Assembly (NCBI GenBank): GCA_965601475.1
Contig: OZ271832.1
Span: forward strand, 1,426,001 to 1,490,000
Reading direction: 5' to 3'
Length of the DNA stretch: 64,000 nt
From: JAWPMT01 sp965601475
GTDB taxonomy: Bacteria > Bacteroidota > Bacteroidia > Cytophagales > Cyclobacteriaceae
Position 1 is the stretch's first letter. Every line of letters begins with the position of its first letter. A model generated the notes under the pieces. The model saw only the letters and a program-made list of their open reading frames with translations. It ran no database searches and was not told the DNA's origin. This document shows, in pieces, positions 36,991 through 45,437 of the stretch. Both the position numbers and the translations under genes were made by a program.

Positions 36991-37015
36991 AAAAAAAGCC
37001 CTCCTTTCGGAGGGC
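36991..37015 (-). terminator. Terminator of the DUF6261-like gene
   Basis: The stem GCCCTCC / GGAGGGC (36998-37004 with 37009-37015) is followed on the minus strand by a run of T (A-run at 36990-36997). Confidence 0.85.
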
Positions 37016-37023
37016 CTTCGAAA

Positions 37024-37767
37024 TTAACCAGCAGACATGATATCATCCAGTGGATCATTGGGTTCTGGCTGTTTTCGGGTTTTTCGGCCCCGGGCCACAA
37101 CCATGATTTCCTGAGTGATGGCATTGATGCCATTCTCTAATTTGGGCAGTCCTCCAGGTTCAGTCTCGATGAGTATGCTCAGGGCATCAAGGAAACTATT
37201 TACATGAGGTACAGCTTTGCTTTTTGACTCACTCAGGGTCGGATAATTCTTTTTGGCTTCTGCGTCTAAGCGCTGTTGGTAGACCAGATTGAAATCCTCC
37301 TGGGCCTTTTTCATCTCCGCAAAGATCTCTCCTACATTCATTGCGGCCAGATGCCGTGTGTTTTCGGACTTGTCCAACTCAGCAATCAAGGCATCCATTC
37401 GACCTGATTGAGCCGTATACCCCAGCCTGTACAACGTCGTACCTGCTTGTTCGATGATCGGCCAGACCGCCTGGTAGCCTGCCTGCATCTCCGGACTACG
37501 CCTTCTTTTGGCAGCATCCACGGCGTCCCGAAACCCAATAAATAAATCATCACGTATGGCATCCGCTTCGGATACACTTGCCACGTGTTCATTGGATCTT
37601 ACTGCGGTCAATGCGCTATTGATATTCTCAATGTCCTGCCTGAGCAGGCGTACGATCCTTGTCATAAAGGGGTGATCATTCCCACTTTCAGACCATACGT
37701 CTATGTACTTCTGAATAGTGCTGCTCAATTCCGCAGGTAAGAGTAGGCTGGTACTTAATTTTTCCAT
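37024..37767 (-). CDS. All-helical protein, probably DUF6261 family
   Basis: The protein has 247 residues, no signal peptide and no membrane segment. It is predicted all-helical: a start with LSTSLLLPAELSSTIQKYID, repeated helices with charged surface, a central INSALTAVRS..., and a basic end RKTRKQPEPNDPLDDIMSAG. The pattern of early helices and the terminal region fits DUF6261, a family common in Bacteroidota. Function is unknown. It has its own terminator. The tandem repeat array begins in its upstream region. Confidence 0.55.
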   Translation of the reverse strand: MEKLSTSLLLPAELSSTIQKYIDVWSESGNDHPFMTRIVRLLRQDIENINSALTAVRSNEHVASVSEADAIRDDLFIGFRDAVDAAKRRRSPEMQAGYQAVWPIIEQAGTTLYRLGYTAQSGRMDALIAELDKSENTRHLAAMNVGEIFAEMKKAQEDFNLVYQQRLDAEAKKNYPTLSESKSKAVPHVNSFLDALSILIETEPGGLPKLENGINAITQEIMVVARGRKTRKQPEPNDPLDDIMSAG

Positions 37768-37940
37768 GTTCAGCTTTGATTTCTCGGCAACCTACATCGC
37801 CAAACCGGGAAGAATGGGGGTCATTTTCGTCGAAAAGGGCGACAGATTCATCAAAGCACAAAAAACTGACCAAAATGCCCGGAAATTTTCGCGTAGCCTG
37901 AGCTAAATGGCGAGAAAACACCTATGATCTGGGTCTATCC
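37768..37940. other. Intergenic between DUF6261-like gene and repeat array
   Basis: Should hold the promoter of the leftward gene. I see no clear -7 box of the TAnnTTTG type and no open frame with protein character. Confidence 0.4.
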
Positions 37941-38890
37941 CCCCTGCATCACACAGAAAAATCTCAAACTGATCAACAAACTGTTCAAGCCACACCACGT
38001 AGCCTGCGAGATGGGAAGACGCCTTCTGAGTCGCATGGAGGAGTGCACGGCTTGATCCCCATGTAGACAATGCAGCTCCGCGAAATACCAATAGCTCCGC
38101 GATGGGCACTTCGCCATGTGGAGTAACCCCAAATTGACCTCCAGGCCGCTCAAGTCATACCGCGCAGCGAACAAGACGAACACCAGGTCTTCCGGGTCGC
38201 ATGGGGTAGTGCAAACCCCGATCGTCATGTGCACCAGAAAGCACCGCGAAATCCAAATACGATCGCGATGGATACTTCGCTATATGGAGAAGCCCCAAAT
38301 TCACATCCCAGGTTATTCAAGTCACACCGCAGAAAGAACGAGGCGGACGCAAGGTCTTCCAGGTCGCATGGAGTCGTGCAAACCCAGATCGTCATGTGCA
38401 CCAGACAGCTCCGCAAAATCCAAATACGATCGCAATGGGCACTTCGCTATATGGAGAAACCCCAAATAGACATCCAGGCCGCTCAAGTCATACCGCGCAA
38501 CGAACAAGGCGAACACCAAGCCTTCCAGGTCGCATGGAGTAGTGCAAACCCCGATCGTCATGTGCACCAGAAAGCACCGCGAAATCCAACTACATTCTTT
38601 GATGGGCACTGCGCCATGTGGAGTAACCCCAAATTGACTTACAGGCAGCTCAAGTCACACCGTGCAGCGAACAAGGCGAACACCAGATCTTCCAGGTTGC
38701 CCGGAATAATGCAACCCTCGGTCGTCAGGTGCACCAGGCAGCATCGAGTAATGGTGTATGCGAACCCGATGTGCGCTGCGCCACATGGCGAAGTCCAATC
38801 TGAATCCCAGACTACTCAAGTGAGAAATCGCGACGAACTGGATCAAAAGGATTTTCGGAAAAGACGGACCGCAACCAATGAACGACAAAT
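37941..38890. repeat. Tandem array of a ~167-bp unit, five to six copies
   Basis: Using the anchor GTCATGTGCACCAGA, units start at 38057, 38224, 38391, 38557 and 38724 (spacing 167, 167, 166, 167), preceded by a divergent partial unit from about 37960. Central units agree at roughly four of five positions; the last is diverged. Shared landmarks are GCGAAATCCAAATACGATCG, GGGCACTTCGC(C/T)AT(G/A)TGGAG and TTCCAGGTCGCATGGAGT. A dyad CTCCGCGA ... TCGCCATGTGGAG can form a hairpin in the consensus. The period is not a multiple of three, so reading frames shift from unit to unit. One frame gives a protein-like piece (VFQVAWSRANPD, GHFAIWRNPK), so the units may be remnants of a coding repeat. Function unknown. 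Confidence 0.8.
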
Positions 38891-39160
38891 CACCCCTTAT
38901 GACGAACCAGCAGGGTCAGCCATGCACAACCGCCGAGGGGATTTGTTGTTAAGCATCGACCCCAAAATCCTGTAAGCGCATACTATATCACATGCTACAA
39001 CCGTTCCACATCAAAAGAGACCCTTATTTCATTCAACGCCAATAATTCCGGATTATCCCCATTTTTAGCCGTTCATCATCTAACGTATAGCGTATGCTAT
39101 ACTTTGAGCTAATTTCATATCAGAAATAGTGAGTATCTATTTTCCATAGCTGGTTCTTAA
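38891..39160. other. Non-coding stretch between repeat array and terminator
   Basis: No convincing gene. Around 39079-39100 the sequence AGCGTATGCTATACT contains a short palindrome-like GCGTATGC. The 248-codon frame that spans the array ends at 38975 but changes character with each unit. Confidence 0.4.
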
Positions 39161-39167
39161 ATGATTG

Positions 39168-39197
39168 GGCAACACATATTCATGTGTTGCCTTTTTT
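39168..39197 (+). terminator. Strong intrinsic terminator without an upstream gene
   Basis: A perfect 10-bp stem GGCAACACAT / ATGTGTTGCC (39168-39177 with 39182-39191, loop ATTC) is followed by six T on the plus strand. On the minus strand there is no T-run, so it serves rightward transcription only. The nearest thing upstream on that strand is the repeat array, which suggests that the array is transcribed. Confidence 0.8.
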
Positions 39198-39368
39198 CTT
39201 TCCGGCAGTTGCATCGTTTGAACCGCCGTATTTTTTGCTTCTTGTTTCGAAGTTTGGTGTGCACTCTCATTCCTTTTCAGAAGTCTGACGGGTTTGCCAA
39301 CCGGGGAATCGGTCAACTTAGTATTTTGGAAGTAACAACGATTATCTTCAATCCGATAAGGTGTCCAC

Positions 39369-41306
39369 TCAAGCGACCTTGAGATCCTTCATGCGGTCCC
39401 TGAGGCTGTTGGTCACAGCGGAAACCTCATGGATCAATTCCAGAAATCGCGTCATTCCGGTTGCCATCTGTGATACCGACGCTGCCACCTCCTCGGTCCC
39501 AGCAGCGGTCTCTTCAGCGATTACAACAACACCTTCGGTAATGTTGACGACCTGCTGCATTTCCTCGGCTTGTTTGGACGAGGAATCCAGGATGCCCTCT
39601 GAGATTTTGAGTGTGTCATTATAAGAATCAGAGATTTTTTCCAAAGACAAGGACACTTCATTCGTAGCCTTTTCACCCTGCTCAATGCTACCATTCATTT
39701 CATGAATTAGGCTGGCTGTTGTCTGGGTGGTATGTTGGACCTGATCGATGAGGGTTTCAATTTCTTTTGCTGACGTCTTGGACTCTTCCGCCAGTTTTCG
39801 AATCTCTTCAGCCACTACGGCGAAGCCTCTCCCCGCATCACCTGCCTGCGCGGCTTCGATGGCAGCATTCAAAGCCAACAAATTGGTTTGTGCCGCAATG
39901 TCCTTCATGATATTGACAATCCTGTATATCTCGTCGGATGACTGCGTCAGTGTGGATATGGCATCGGTACTGGCAGCAGATCTGGATAGAATATCCCTCA
40001 TGGTCTCGTTTACATTCCCCACCAGCTTGAGACCTTGTTTGCTCTGATCCACGCCCAAGGTGGAAGTCTCAAAAATAGATTCGGCTTGTTTACCCATGGT
40101 CTGGAAGAAGCTCATGACGTTTTCGATGATCTTAAAAGCCTCCTCCACCTGGTTCACCTGCTTCTGTGCTCCCTGGCTCATTTCCGAGGTGGCCATATCA
40201 ATTTCTTTCACACTGACATCAATATCCTCACTTTGCTTTGTCATCGTATTGAATGCCTGCTCCAATTTCAATACTTCATCTATGACAACCCTAAACAAGG
40301 CACTTACATCATCGAGTGCTTTGTTGAGATTGGTAGACATGAGGAGTAAATCTCCTTTTCCATGCTGCTCTAGCCTTGAGCTGAAATCGCCCTGAGATAG
40401 GCTTTGCATGATAATCGTGATCTGCTGGAAAGGATTGAGGATAGAATCAAAAAGCTGGTTGATGGATGCGCCCAGGTGCTTCCAGGCTCCGTATTTGTTT
40501 TCGGTGGCGATTCGTGCACTGAAATCCCCACCGTGCAAAGCCCGCTCAAGCACAAAATTCGTTTCATCGACCGCAGCATTCAAATTGCTGGATTGCGCCT
40601 CGAGCTCATTATTCTTGGCGAGAGACTCCCGCTGTTGCCTCAGCAGATCATCCTTTTGTTCAGTAACTCGCGCCTCGAAGGACCGATTGATGTAAATAAT
40701 AAAGTACAATTGGCCGACCAAAACGATAATGCTCCCACCGAGGAAGGCGCGGTCCAGCAGATAGCCCATTGCCTGATAAGGCATGTCATATATGGGGAGT
40801 CCCAGCAGGGCCTGAAAGTATTCGAAGCAAATCAAGAATAGTATCGCCCAGGCTTGAATGACCAACAGTGGTAACCACTCCTTTTTGAAATCAAAGAGAA
40901 TCATGCCACCGACCACCAACGGTGGCAGGTAGTGCTTAAATAGATAGACGTTGAGAATTCCGGGATCCGTGCCTGTAGCAATGAATGCCTGATGGGTGTA
41001 AAAATTGGCCAAAACCAGATAAATAGGGGAGAGAAATAGAAATAGAAATCTACCTGCGGTATCGTGTAGATGGTTTGCAACGATGACAACGAAGAGCAGA
41101 AAGATATAGGCCAGGTAAATGAATCCCACATCAGCAAAACCGACCGTCATCAAAACAACGGCCAGCACTACAATAAAAGACATCAAAAAAATGGCTATAA
41201 GGTTGCTGAAAAGGATCCGCTTCTGGAGCATATTCTCCATGCCCTCGTGGATACCGGCATAAACAATGTGCTTTAACAACCAACTTCGTAATTCTTTCAT
41301 GGTCAT
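39369..41306 (-). CDS. Methyl-accepting chemotaxis protein with multi-pass membrane sensor
   Basis: I use the ATG at 41306 rather than an upstream TTG. Residues about 30-215 contain six to seven hydrophobic segments without a periplasmic ligand domain, so the sensor is the membrane itself or an intramembrane ligand. A HAMP-like linker with coiled coils follows (about 220-390). The C-terminal MA signalling domain (about 395-640) contains the hairpin tip with IVNIMKDIAAQTNLLALNAA and IEAAQAGDAGRGFAVVAEEI, which contacts CheA/CheW. No che genes or flagellar genes are nearby, so it joins a distant array or a gliding/other output. Confidence 0.9.
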   Translation of the reverse strand: MTMKELRSWLLKHIVYAGIHEGMENMLQKRILFSNLIAIFLMSFIVVLAVVLMTVGFADVGFIYLAYIFLLFVVIVANHLHDTAGRFLFLFLSPIYLVLANFYTHQAFIATGTDPGILNVYLFKHYLPPLVVGGMILFDFKKEWLPLLVIQAWAILFLICFEYFQALLGLPIYDMPYQAMGYLLDRAFLGGSIIVLVGQLYFIIYINRSFEARVTEQKDDLLRQQRESLAKNNELEAQSSNLNAAVDETNFVLERALHGGDFSARIATENKYGAWKHLGASINQLFDSILNPFQQITIIMQSLSQGDFSSRLEQHGKGDLLLMSTNLNKALDDVSALFRVVIDEVLKLEQAFNTMTKQSEDIDVSVKEIDMATSEMSQGAQKQVNQVEEAFKIIENVMSFFQTMGKQAESIFETSTLGVDQSKQGLKLVGNVNETMRDILSRSAASTDAISTLTQSSDEIYRIVNIMKDIAAQTNLLALNAAIEAAQAGDAGRGFAVVAEEIRKLAEESKTSAKEIETLIDQVQHTTQTTASLIHEMNGSIEQGEKATNEVSLSLEKISDSYNDTLKISEGILDSSSKQAEEMQQVVNITEGVVVIAEETAAGTEEVAASVSQMATGMTRFLELIHEVSAVTNSLRDRMKDLKVA

Positions 41307-41482
41307 GCTCAAGAATGGAGATGAAAATCGAATCAAGTAATACTAATCCGGACAGAGAACGCATCACTTTTAGATTAAGTGGTCCTTCCTGTCGATAAAC
41401 GCCATGAGCCCCCAATCAGGGTGCTTCTTGTCAATTCTGAAAAAACTTAACCTTTGTAGGTGAACTTATCATATTTGTCGAG

Positions 41483-42085
41483 ATGACTGCCAACGAAGAA
41501 GACAAGGATCACAGGCTGCTGCACCGGGTGCTTTCCAGCATCGAACCGCTTAATGACCCGGACTGGCAGGCCGTTCGTACTGTTATGAAGCCAGTGCGAT
41601 ACAACAAGAAAGACAAGATCCTAGAGACTCAACGCGTGTCCAATAGTTATTTATTCATCAACACAGGACTGGCCCGGCTGTACGGCTACAAAGATGGAGA
41701 AGAGAAAACGTTGTTCTTTTTCAAGGAAGGTATGTTCGCAGGATCTATAGAGAGCTACCTTTTCCAACGACCCAGCCAGCTGGTTTTGGAAGCATTGGAG
41801 GATGTATCCGGCCTGGAGGTGACTAAGGAAGATCTCGATGCAATTTTTCAAGCATCACCTGCTATGTCCAGGATCATCATGGTCTATACCCAATTGAGAT
41901 TGAATGCCCTCCTACACTATTTCTCCTCCTTCGTCCTGGATAGCCCCGAGGAACGCTATGAAAAATTCATCATGAACGAACCTGAGTTGTTCAACCGTGT
42001 CCCCCAGCATATCATAGCATCATTCCTGGGCATCACACCGGTTTCCTTAAGCCGCATCCGTAAGCGACTTTTGGACAAGCGCTGA
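41483..42085 (+). CDS. Crp/Fnr-family transcriptional regulator
   Basis: The protein has 200 residues: a cyclic-nucleotide-binding-like beta-roll (about 30-130; YNKKDKILETQRVSNSYLFI, then GEEKTLFFFKEGMFAGSIES), a long dimer helix (about 130-160) and a C-terminal winged helix with FNRVPQHIIASFLGITPVSL and SRIRKRLL, the recognition helix. Members of this Bacteroidota branch often lack the residues for cAMP binding and respond to other signals. With three cyclases in the window a cAMP link is possible but not shown. It is divergent from the chemoreceptor and is followed by the SRPBCC gene. Confidence 0.88.
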   Translation: MTANEEDKDHRLLHRVLSSIEPLNDPDWQAVRTVMKPVRYNKKDKILETQRVSNSYLFINTGLARLYGYKDGEEKTLFFFKEGMFAGSIESYLFQRPSQLVLEALEDVSGLEVTKEDLDAIFQASPAMSRIIMVYTQLRLNALLHYFSSFVLDSPEERYEKFIMNEPELFNRVPQHIIASFLGITPVSLSRIRKRLLDKR

Positions 42086-42158
42086 CCTTCTTATCTTTTG
42101 TTAACGTTTTTCAGCAGGGCCCTCTCCTAGCTTAGCCTCATGATCAAAACATGAAATC

Positions 42159-42650
42159 ATGAAAGCAATTACGACATTTACACTAGTATCCGCAGGACTT
42201 ATGAGCAACGCACAAGACTTGAAAAATCTGGAAAAATCCATTGTCATCAACGCCTCTGCCGAAAAGGTATGGAAAGTATTGACAGACTTCGGGCAATGGG
42301 AAAGTTGGAATTCCTTCATCATCAAGAGTGAAGGAGAGGCCAAGGTAGGCACCAAATTGACAAACACGTTCGACAACAATGGCAAAGAAATGGTTTTCAA
42401 ACCCAAGATCTTAAAGGTCAAGAACAATGAGGAACTGGTATGGCGGGGCAGCCTGTTCATGCCTGGTATATTCGACGGTACGCATGGTTTTCGCATTGAA
42501 GCACTGGGACCCAACCAGGTACGATTCGTAAACTACGAAAGCTTCAAGGGATTGCTCAGTGGCATGATCATGAAGAAGATCTATGATGATACCGCAGCGA
42601 ATTTTGAGAAGATGAATAAGGAACTAAAAGCTCGAGTCGAACAATCGTAA
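42159..42650 (+). CDS. Exported SRPBCC-superfamily (START-like) protein
   Basis: The protein has 163 residues with a short signal-like start (LVSAGLMSNAQ). The fold of the polyketide-cyclase/START family is visible: KSIVINASAEKVWKVLTDFG, WESWNSFIIKSEGEAKVGTK, then LVWRGSLFMPGIFDGTHGFR and FVNYESFKGLLSG. These proteins bind hydrophobic ligands in a deep pocket. It is preceded by the Crp-like gene at 73 bases and followed by a terminator. Ligand unknown. Confidence 0.85.
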   Translation: MKAITTFTLVSAGLMSNAQDLKNLEKSIVINASAEKVWKVLTDFGQWESWNSFIIKSEGEAKVGTKLTNTFDNNGKEMVFKPKILKVKNNEELVWRGSLFMPGIFDGTHGFRIEALGPNQVRFVNYESFKGLLSGMIMKKIYDDTAANFEKMNKELKARVEQS

Positions 42651-42674
42651 TTCGCACTTGTGTTTTGAACTAAG

Positions 42675-42697
42675 CCGGCCAATGGTCGGTTTTTTTT
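42675..42697 (+). terminator. Intrinsic terminator after the SRPBCC gene
   Basis: The stem CCGGCC / GGTCGG (loop AAT, one G-T pair) is followed by eight T. Confidence 0.75.
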
Positions 42698-42764
42698 GTT
42701 GCGAATGCACTCCTCGCCAATGCAACAACTGGCCCAGGTTTTTTGCTTCGGTTACTACCTCTAA

Positions 42765-45437
42765 CTACAGTCTGAAGTTGATTCGGCTGTAGAGGTAAGT
42801 ACCCCGAAGGTCAAAGGGCCTTACATTCAGACTATATGGCGTAACGCCGAGGTTGGTATTGTCACTGTGTTGCATACGATCGGGGAACTGATTGGTCAAG
42901 TTCAGGGCACCCACAGTCATGTCAAGTCCTGGGAGGATATTGAACTTCAGGTCTGCACTGAGAATGTCCTTCGCTCCAAACTGCTGATCCCTTGACTCCA
43001 ACTGACCTGTGAAGGAGTTGAACGCCCAGTTTTCCGGGTTGTCATCCCCGGGAAACAAAAACTCCGTCTCTCCATATCGGGTGTGAATGGCTGTGATCGT
43101 GAACCTCTTGAAGGTAACGCTGATATTGTTGCGCCATTGGTAGGAAGGCACATAGGTCTCGAACCTGGCCTGTTCGGATCTTTCCAGTAGGGTTTCGTCA
43201 TTGTCCCGAAATTCCGTAATCTCTGTTCTGATGAAGCTGGCTCCCGTATTGATATTCAGCGACCAGTTGGCAAAATAATATTGCGCCGCCAGCACGGCAT
43301 CAACGCCACGCGTCCTGGTGTCGGCGATGTTGGTAAAAAGCTCAATGAAGTCGATACCACTGCCTCTCAAGGGTTCTTCCAGCTCCTCATCACCCTCTAC
43401 CCTGAAGCGACTGAGCAGACCAATCCTGTCTTCAATGAGTGTTTCATATGCATCTACACTTAGCGAAATATTCCTGTTGATTGAAGAGGTGAAGCCCATG
43501 CTGACACTCTCGGAAATCTCTGGTTCAAATCCCCCTACAAACTGTTGCAAAAGGCTACCCAGGAAATTCGACCCGTTGATGACCAGGACATTCTCGAAAC
43601 CATCATCAATCAACTCATTCGACAGTCGCTGGTAGAAGATTTGTTGTAAGCTCGGTGCCTTAAAGCCAGTGTTGTACGATGTTCTGAGCAGGAATTGGTT
43701 GGCAAACTTATATCGCCCGGCAACCTTGTAACTGATGTTCTCACCAAAATCACTGTACTCCTCATAGCGCACTGCCCCCGAAAGCAAAAGATTCCCGACG
43801 CTATAGTCCAATTCTCCGTAAGCTGCTGCGTTGGAACGGACTTCTAATAACTCGTCCTCATCCCGTATCCCTGTATAGCCCTGAATACCCGGGGACTTGA
43901 GTTCCCCCATGGCTGTAGTGTCCTCACCGAAGACATAGGATTCTAATTCGCCGGCCTCAATTTCATATTGCTCGGAGCGGTACTCGGCACCAAAAGCGAA
44001 GTCAATCTCACCGAAAGGCAACAATAAGCTCCTGGAAAGGTCCAGGCTGAGAATATCATGTCCGTAGTTGTAGGCCCCCGCAAAGGCTCCGGGAGGGCTC
44101 TCGAGTCCCAGCGACGCATTGTTGGAATTCCGGACCGACACATCAAAGTTGTTGCGTCCCAGTGCATAGCCAATATCCAGGTACCAATCGTTGATCGTTC
44201 CCCTCACTCCCGTAGCAAATGAGCGATCAACGACTTCCAGGATGAGTTGTGGGGAGAACCCAAAGGGGTTGTAGGCTCGCACGACCTGCTCATCAGAGAA
44301 TGGCAATCGATACAGTTGATTCACCTTGCCGTCACGGAAGTTGAGCGTCCCTACCGTGTATAAGTCCCAGTCTTCCGTCAGCTCCAGCGAACTATTGAGT
44401 ATCAACGAGGCGTTCTCCGTCTTGCTACTGCCCAGTTCATAGATGGTGTTATTGGGAAATCCCGTTTGATCAAAAAAGAACTGCCTGGCGACAGGAGATC
44501 GGTCAAGACTATCGATACCCACGATGGGCCCTGTGTAAGCCCCGCCTCTATTCACCTCATTTTGCTGGACAAAGGAGCCTGTGAGATTGAGGAAACCGCG
44601 GCGCTGGATATTGGTCCCAAAGTTGAACTCCAGGTTCGAGGTGACGCCATCTCCCTCGGTGGTACTACCTCCAAGCGCCGAAATCGAGGTGCTGGAGGAG
44701 CGTTCCTTTAACACTATATTGATGACACCCGCTATGGCATCCGAGCCGTATTGTGACGAAGCGCCGTCGCGCAAGACCTCGATACGGTCAATGGCCAGTA
44801 TGGGAATGGTATTGAGGTCAGTAGTGGCGGTACCCTTGCCAAAAACGTTACTGACATTCAGGAAAGCACTTTTGTGTCGCCGTTTGCCATTGATCAGCAC
44901 CAGGACCTGGTCCGGTCCCAGGCCCCGCAAGGAAATGGGTGTGACTACATTGACTCCATCATCCGCAGACTGTCGCACTGCATAGAAGCTGGGCTGTAGC
45001 TGATGAAGGGCGGCAGCCAATTCGACCTGACCAGTACTCACCAGATCCTTTCCATAGATCACATCAATAGGCACTGGTGATTCCAACTGATTTTGAGTCA
45101 CAGTAGACTTGCTGCCGATGCTTACATCAGCATCCATGAGCGCGCTCTCCATCTCCAGATCCAAATCCTGCTGCTCCAGGTTGTCCAGTTCGATAGTGCG
45201 ATCCACGGCATGATACCCTGTCAGTTCCAGCCGCAACTCATGATATCCGGTATCTATTTCGAAAGCGAAATACCCTGCTTCATCCGTGAAGGTGGCATAG
45301 GGCGAATCCTTGATGCTCACCGCCACATTCGGAAGCGGGCCAAAGCGATCAGAAATCTGTCCTGTGATGTAGCCATATTGAGCTTGCAAAGCCAATGGAA
45401 TGATCGTTAGGATCAGCAGTATGGTTCTCAGGATCAT
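42765..45437 (-). CDS. TonB-dependent outer-membrane receptor coupled to a caspase gene
   Basis: The protein has 890 residues. A signal peptide (to about ALQAQ) is followed by a carboxypeptidase-like regulatory domain (about 20-105, starting YGYITGQISDRFGPLP), a plug domain (about 120-245; IDVIYGKDLV, SLRGLGPDQVLVLINGKRR, DRIEVLRDGASSQYGSDAIA) and a 22-strand barrel ending in an aromatic-terminal strand (YLYSRINFRL). The family imports siderophores, vitamins or oligosaccharides with energy from TonB. No TonB box or SusD gene is seen. The ATG directly follows the stop of the caspase gene with no base between, so the two are translated from one message. Confidence 0.92.
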   Translation of the reverse strand: MILRTILLILTIIPLALQAQYGYITGQISDRFGPLPNVAVSIKDSPYATFTDEAGYFAFEIDTGYHELRLELTGYHAVDRTIELDNLEQQDLDLEMESALMDADVSIGSKSTVTQNQLESPVPIDVIYGKDLVSTGQVELAAALHQLQPSFYAVRQSADDGVNVVTPISLRGLGPDQVLVLINGKRRHKSAFLNVSNVFGKGTATTDLNTIPILAIDRIEVLRDGASSQYGSDAIAGVINIVLKERSSSTSISALGGSTTEGDGVTSNLEFNFGTNIQRRGFLNLTGSFVQQNEVNRGGAYTGPIVGIDSLDRSPVARQFFFDQTGFPNNTIYELGSSKTENASLILNSSLELTEDWDLYTVGTLNFRDGKVNQLYRLPFSDEQVVRAYNPFGFSPQLILEVVDRSFATGVRGTINDWYLDIGYALGRNNFDVSVRNSNNASLGLESPPGAFAGAYNYGHDILSLDLSRSLLLPFGEIDFAFGAEYRSEQYEIEAGELESYVFGEDTTAMGELKSPGIQGYTGIRDEDELLEVRSNAAAYGELDYSVGNLLLSGAVRYEEYSDFGENISYKVAGRYKFANQFLLRTSYNTGFKAPSLQQIFYQRLSNELIDDGFENVLVINGSNFLGSLLQQFVGGFEPEISESVSMGFTSSINRNISLSVDAYETLIEDRIGLLSRFRVEGDEELEEPLRGSGIDFIELFTNIADTRTRGVDAVLAAQYYFANWSLNINTGASFIRTEITEFRDNDETLLERSEQARFETYVPSYQWRNNISVTFKRFTITAIHTRYGETEFLFPGDDNPENWAFNSFTGQLESRDQQFGAKDILSADLKFNILPGLDMTVGALNLTNQFPDRMQHSDNTNLGVTPYSLNVRPFDLRGTYLYSRINFRL

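Noticed and set aside
37941..38890. CRISPR array
   Set aside because: Units are ~167 bases, degenerate and contiguous; there are no short identical repeats with unique spacers and no cas genes.
38229..38975. 248-codon open frame through the repeat array
   Set aside because: The repeat period (166-167) shifts the frame in each unit, so the translation has no repeated protein character; it is open by chance or from decayed coding units.
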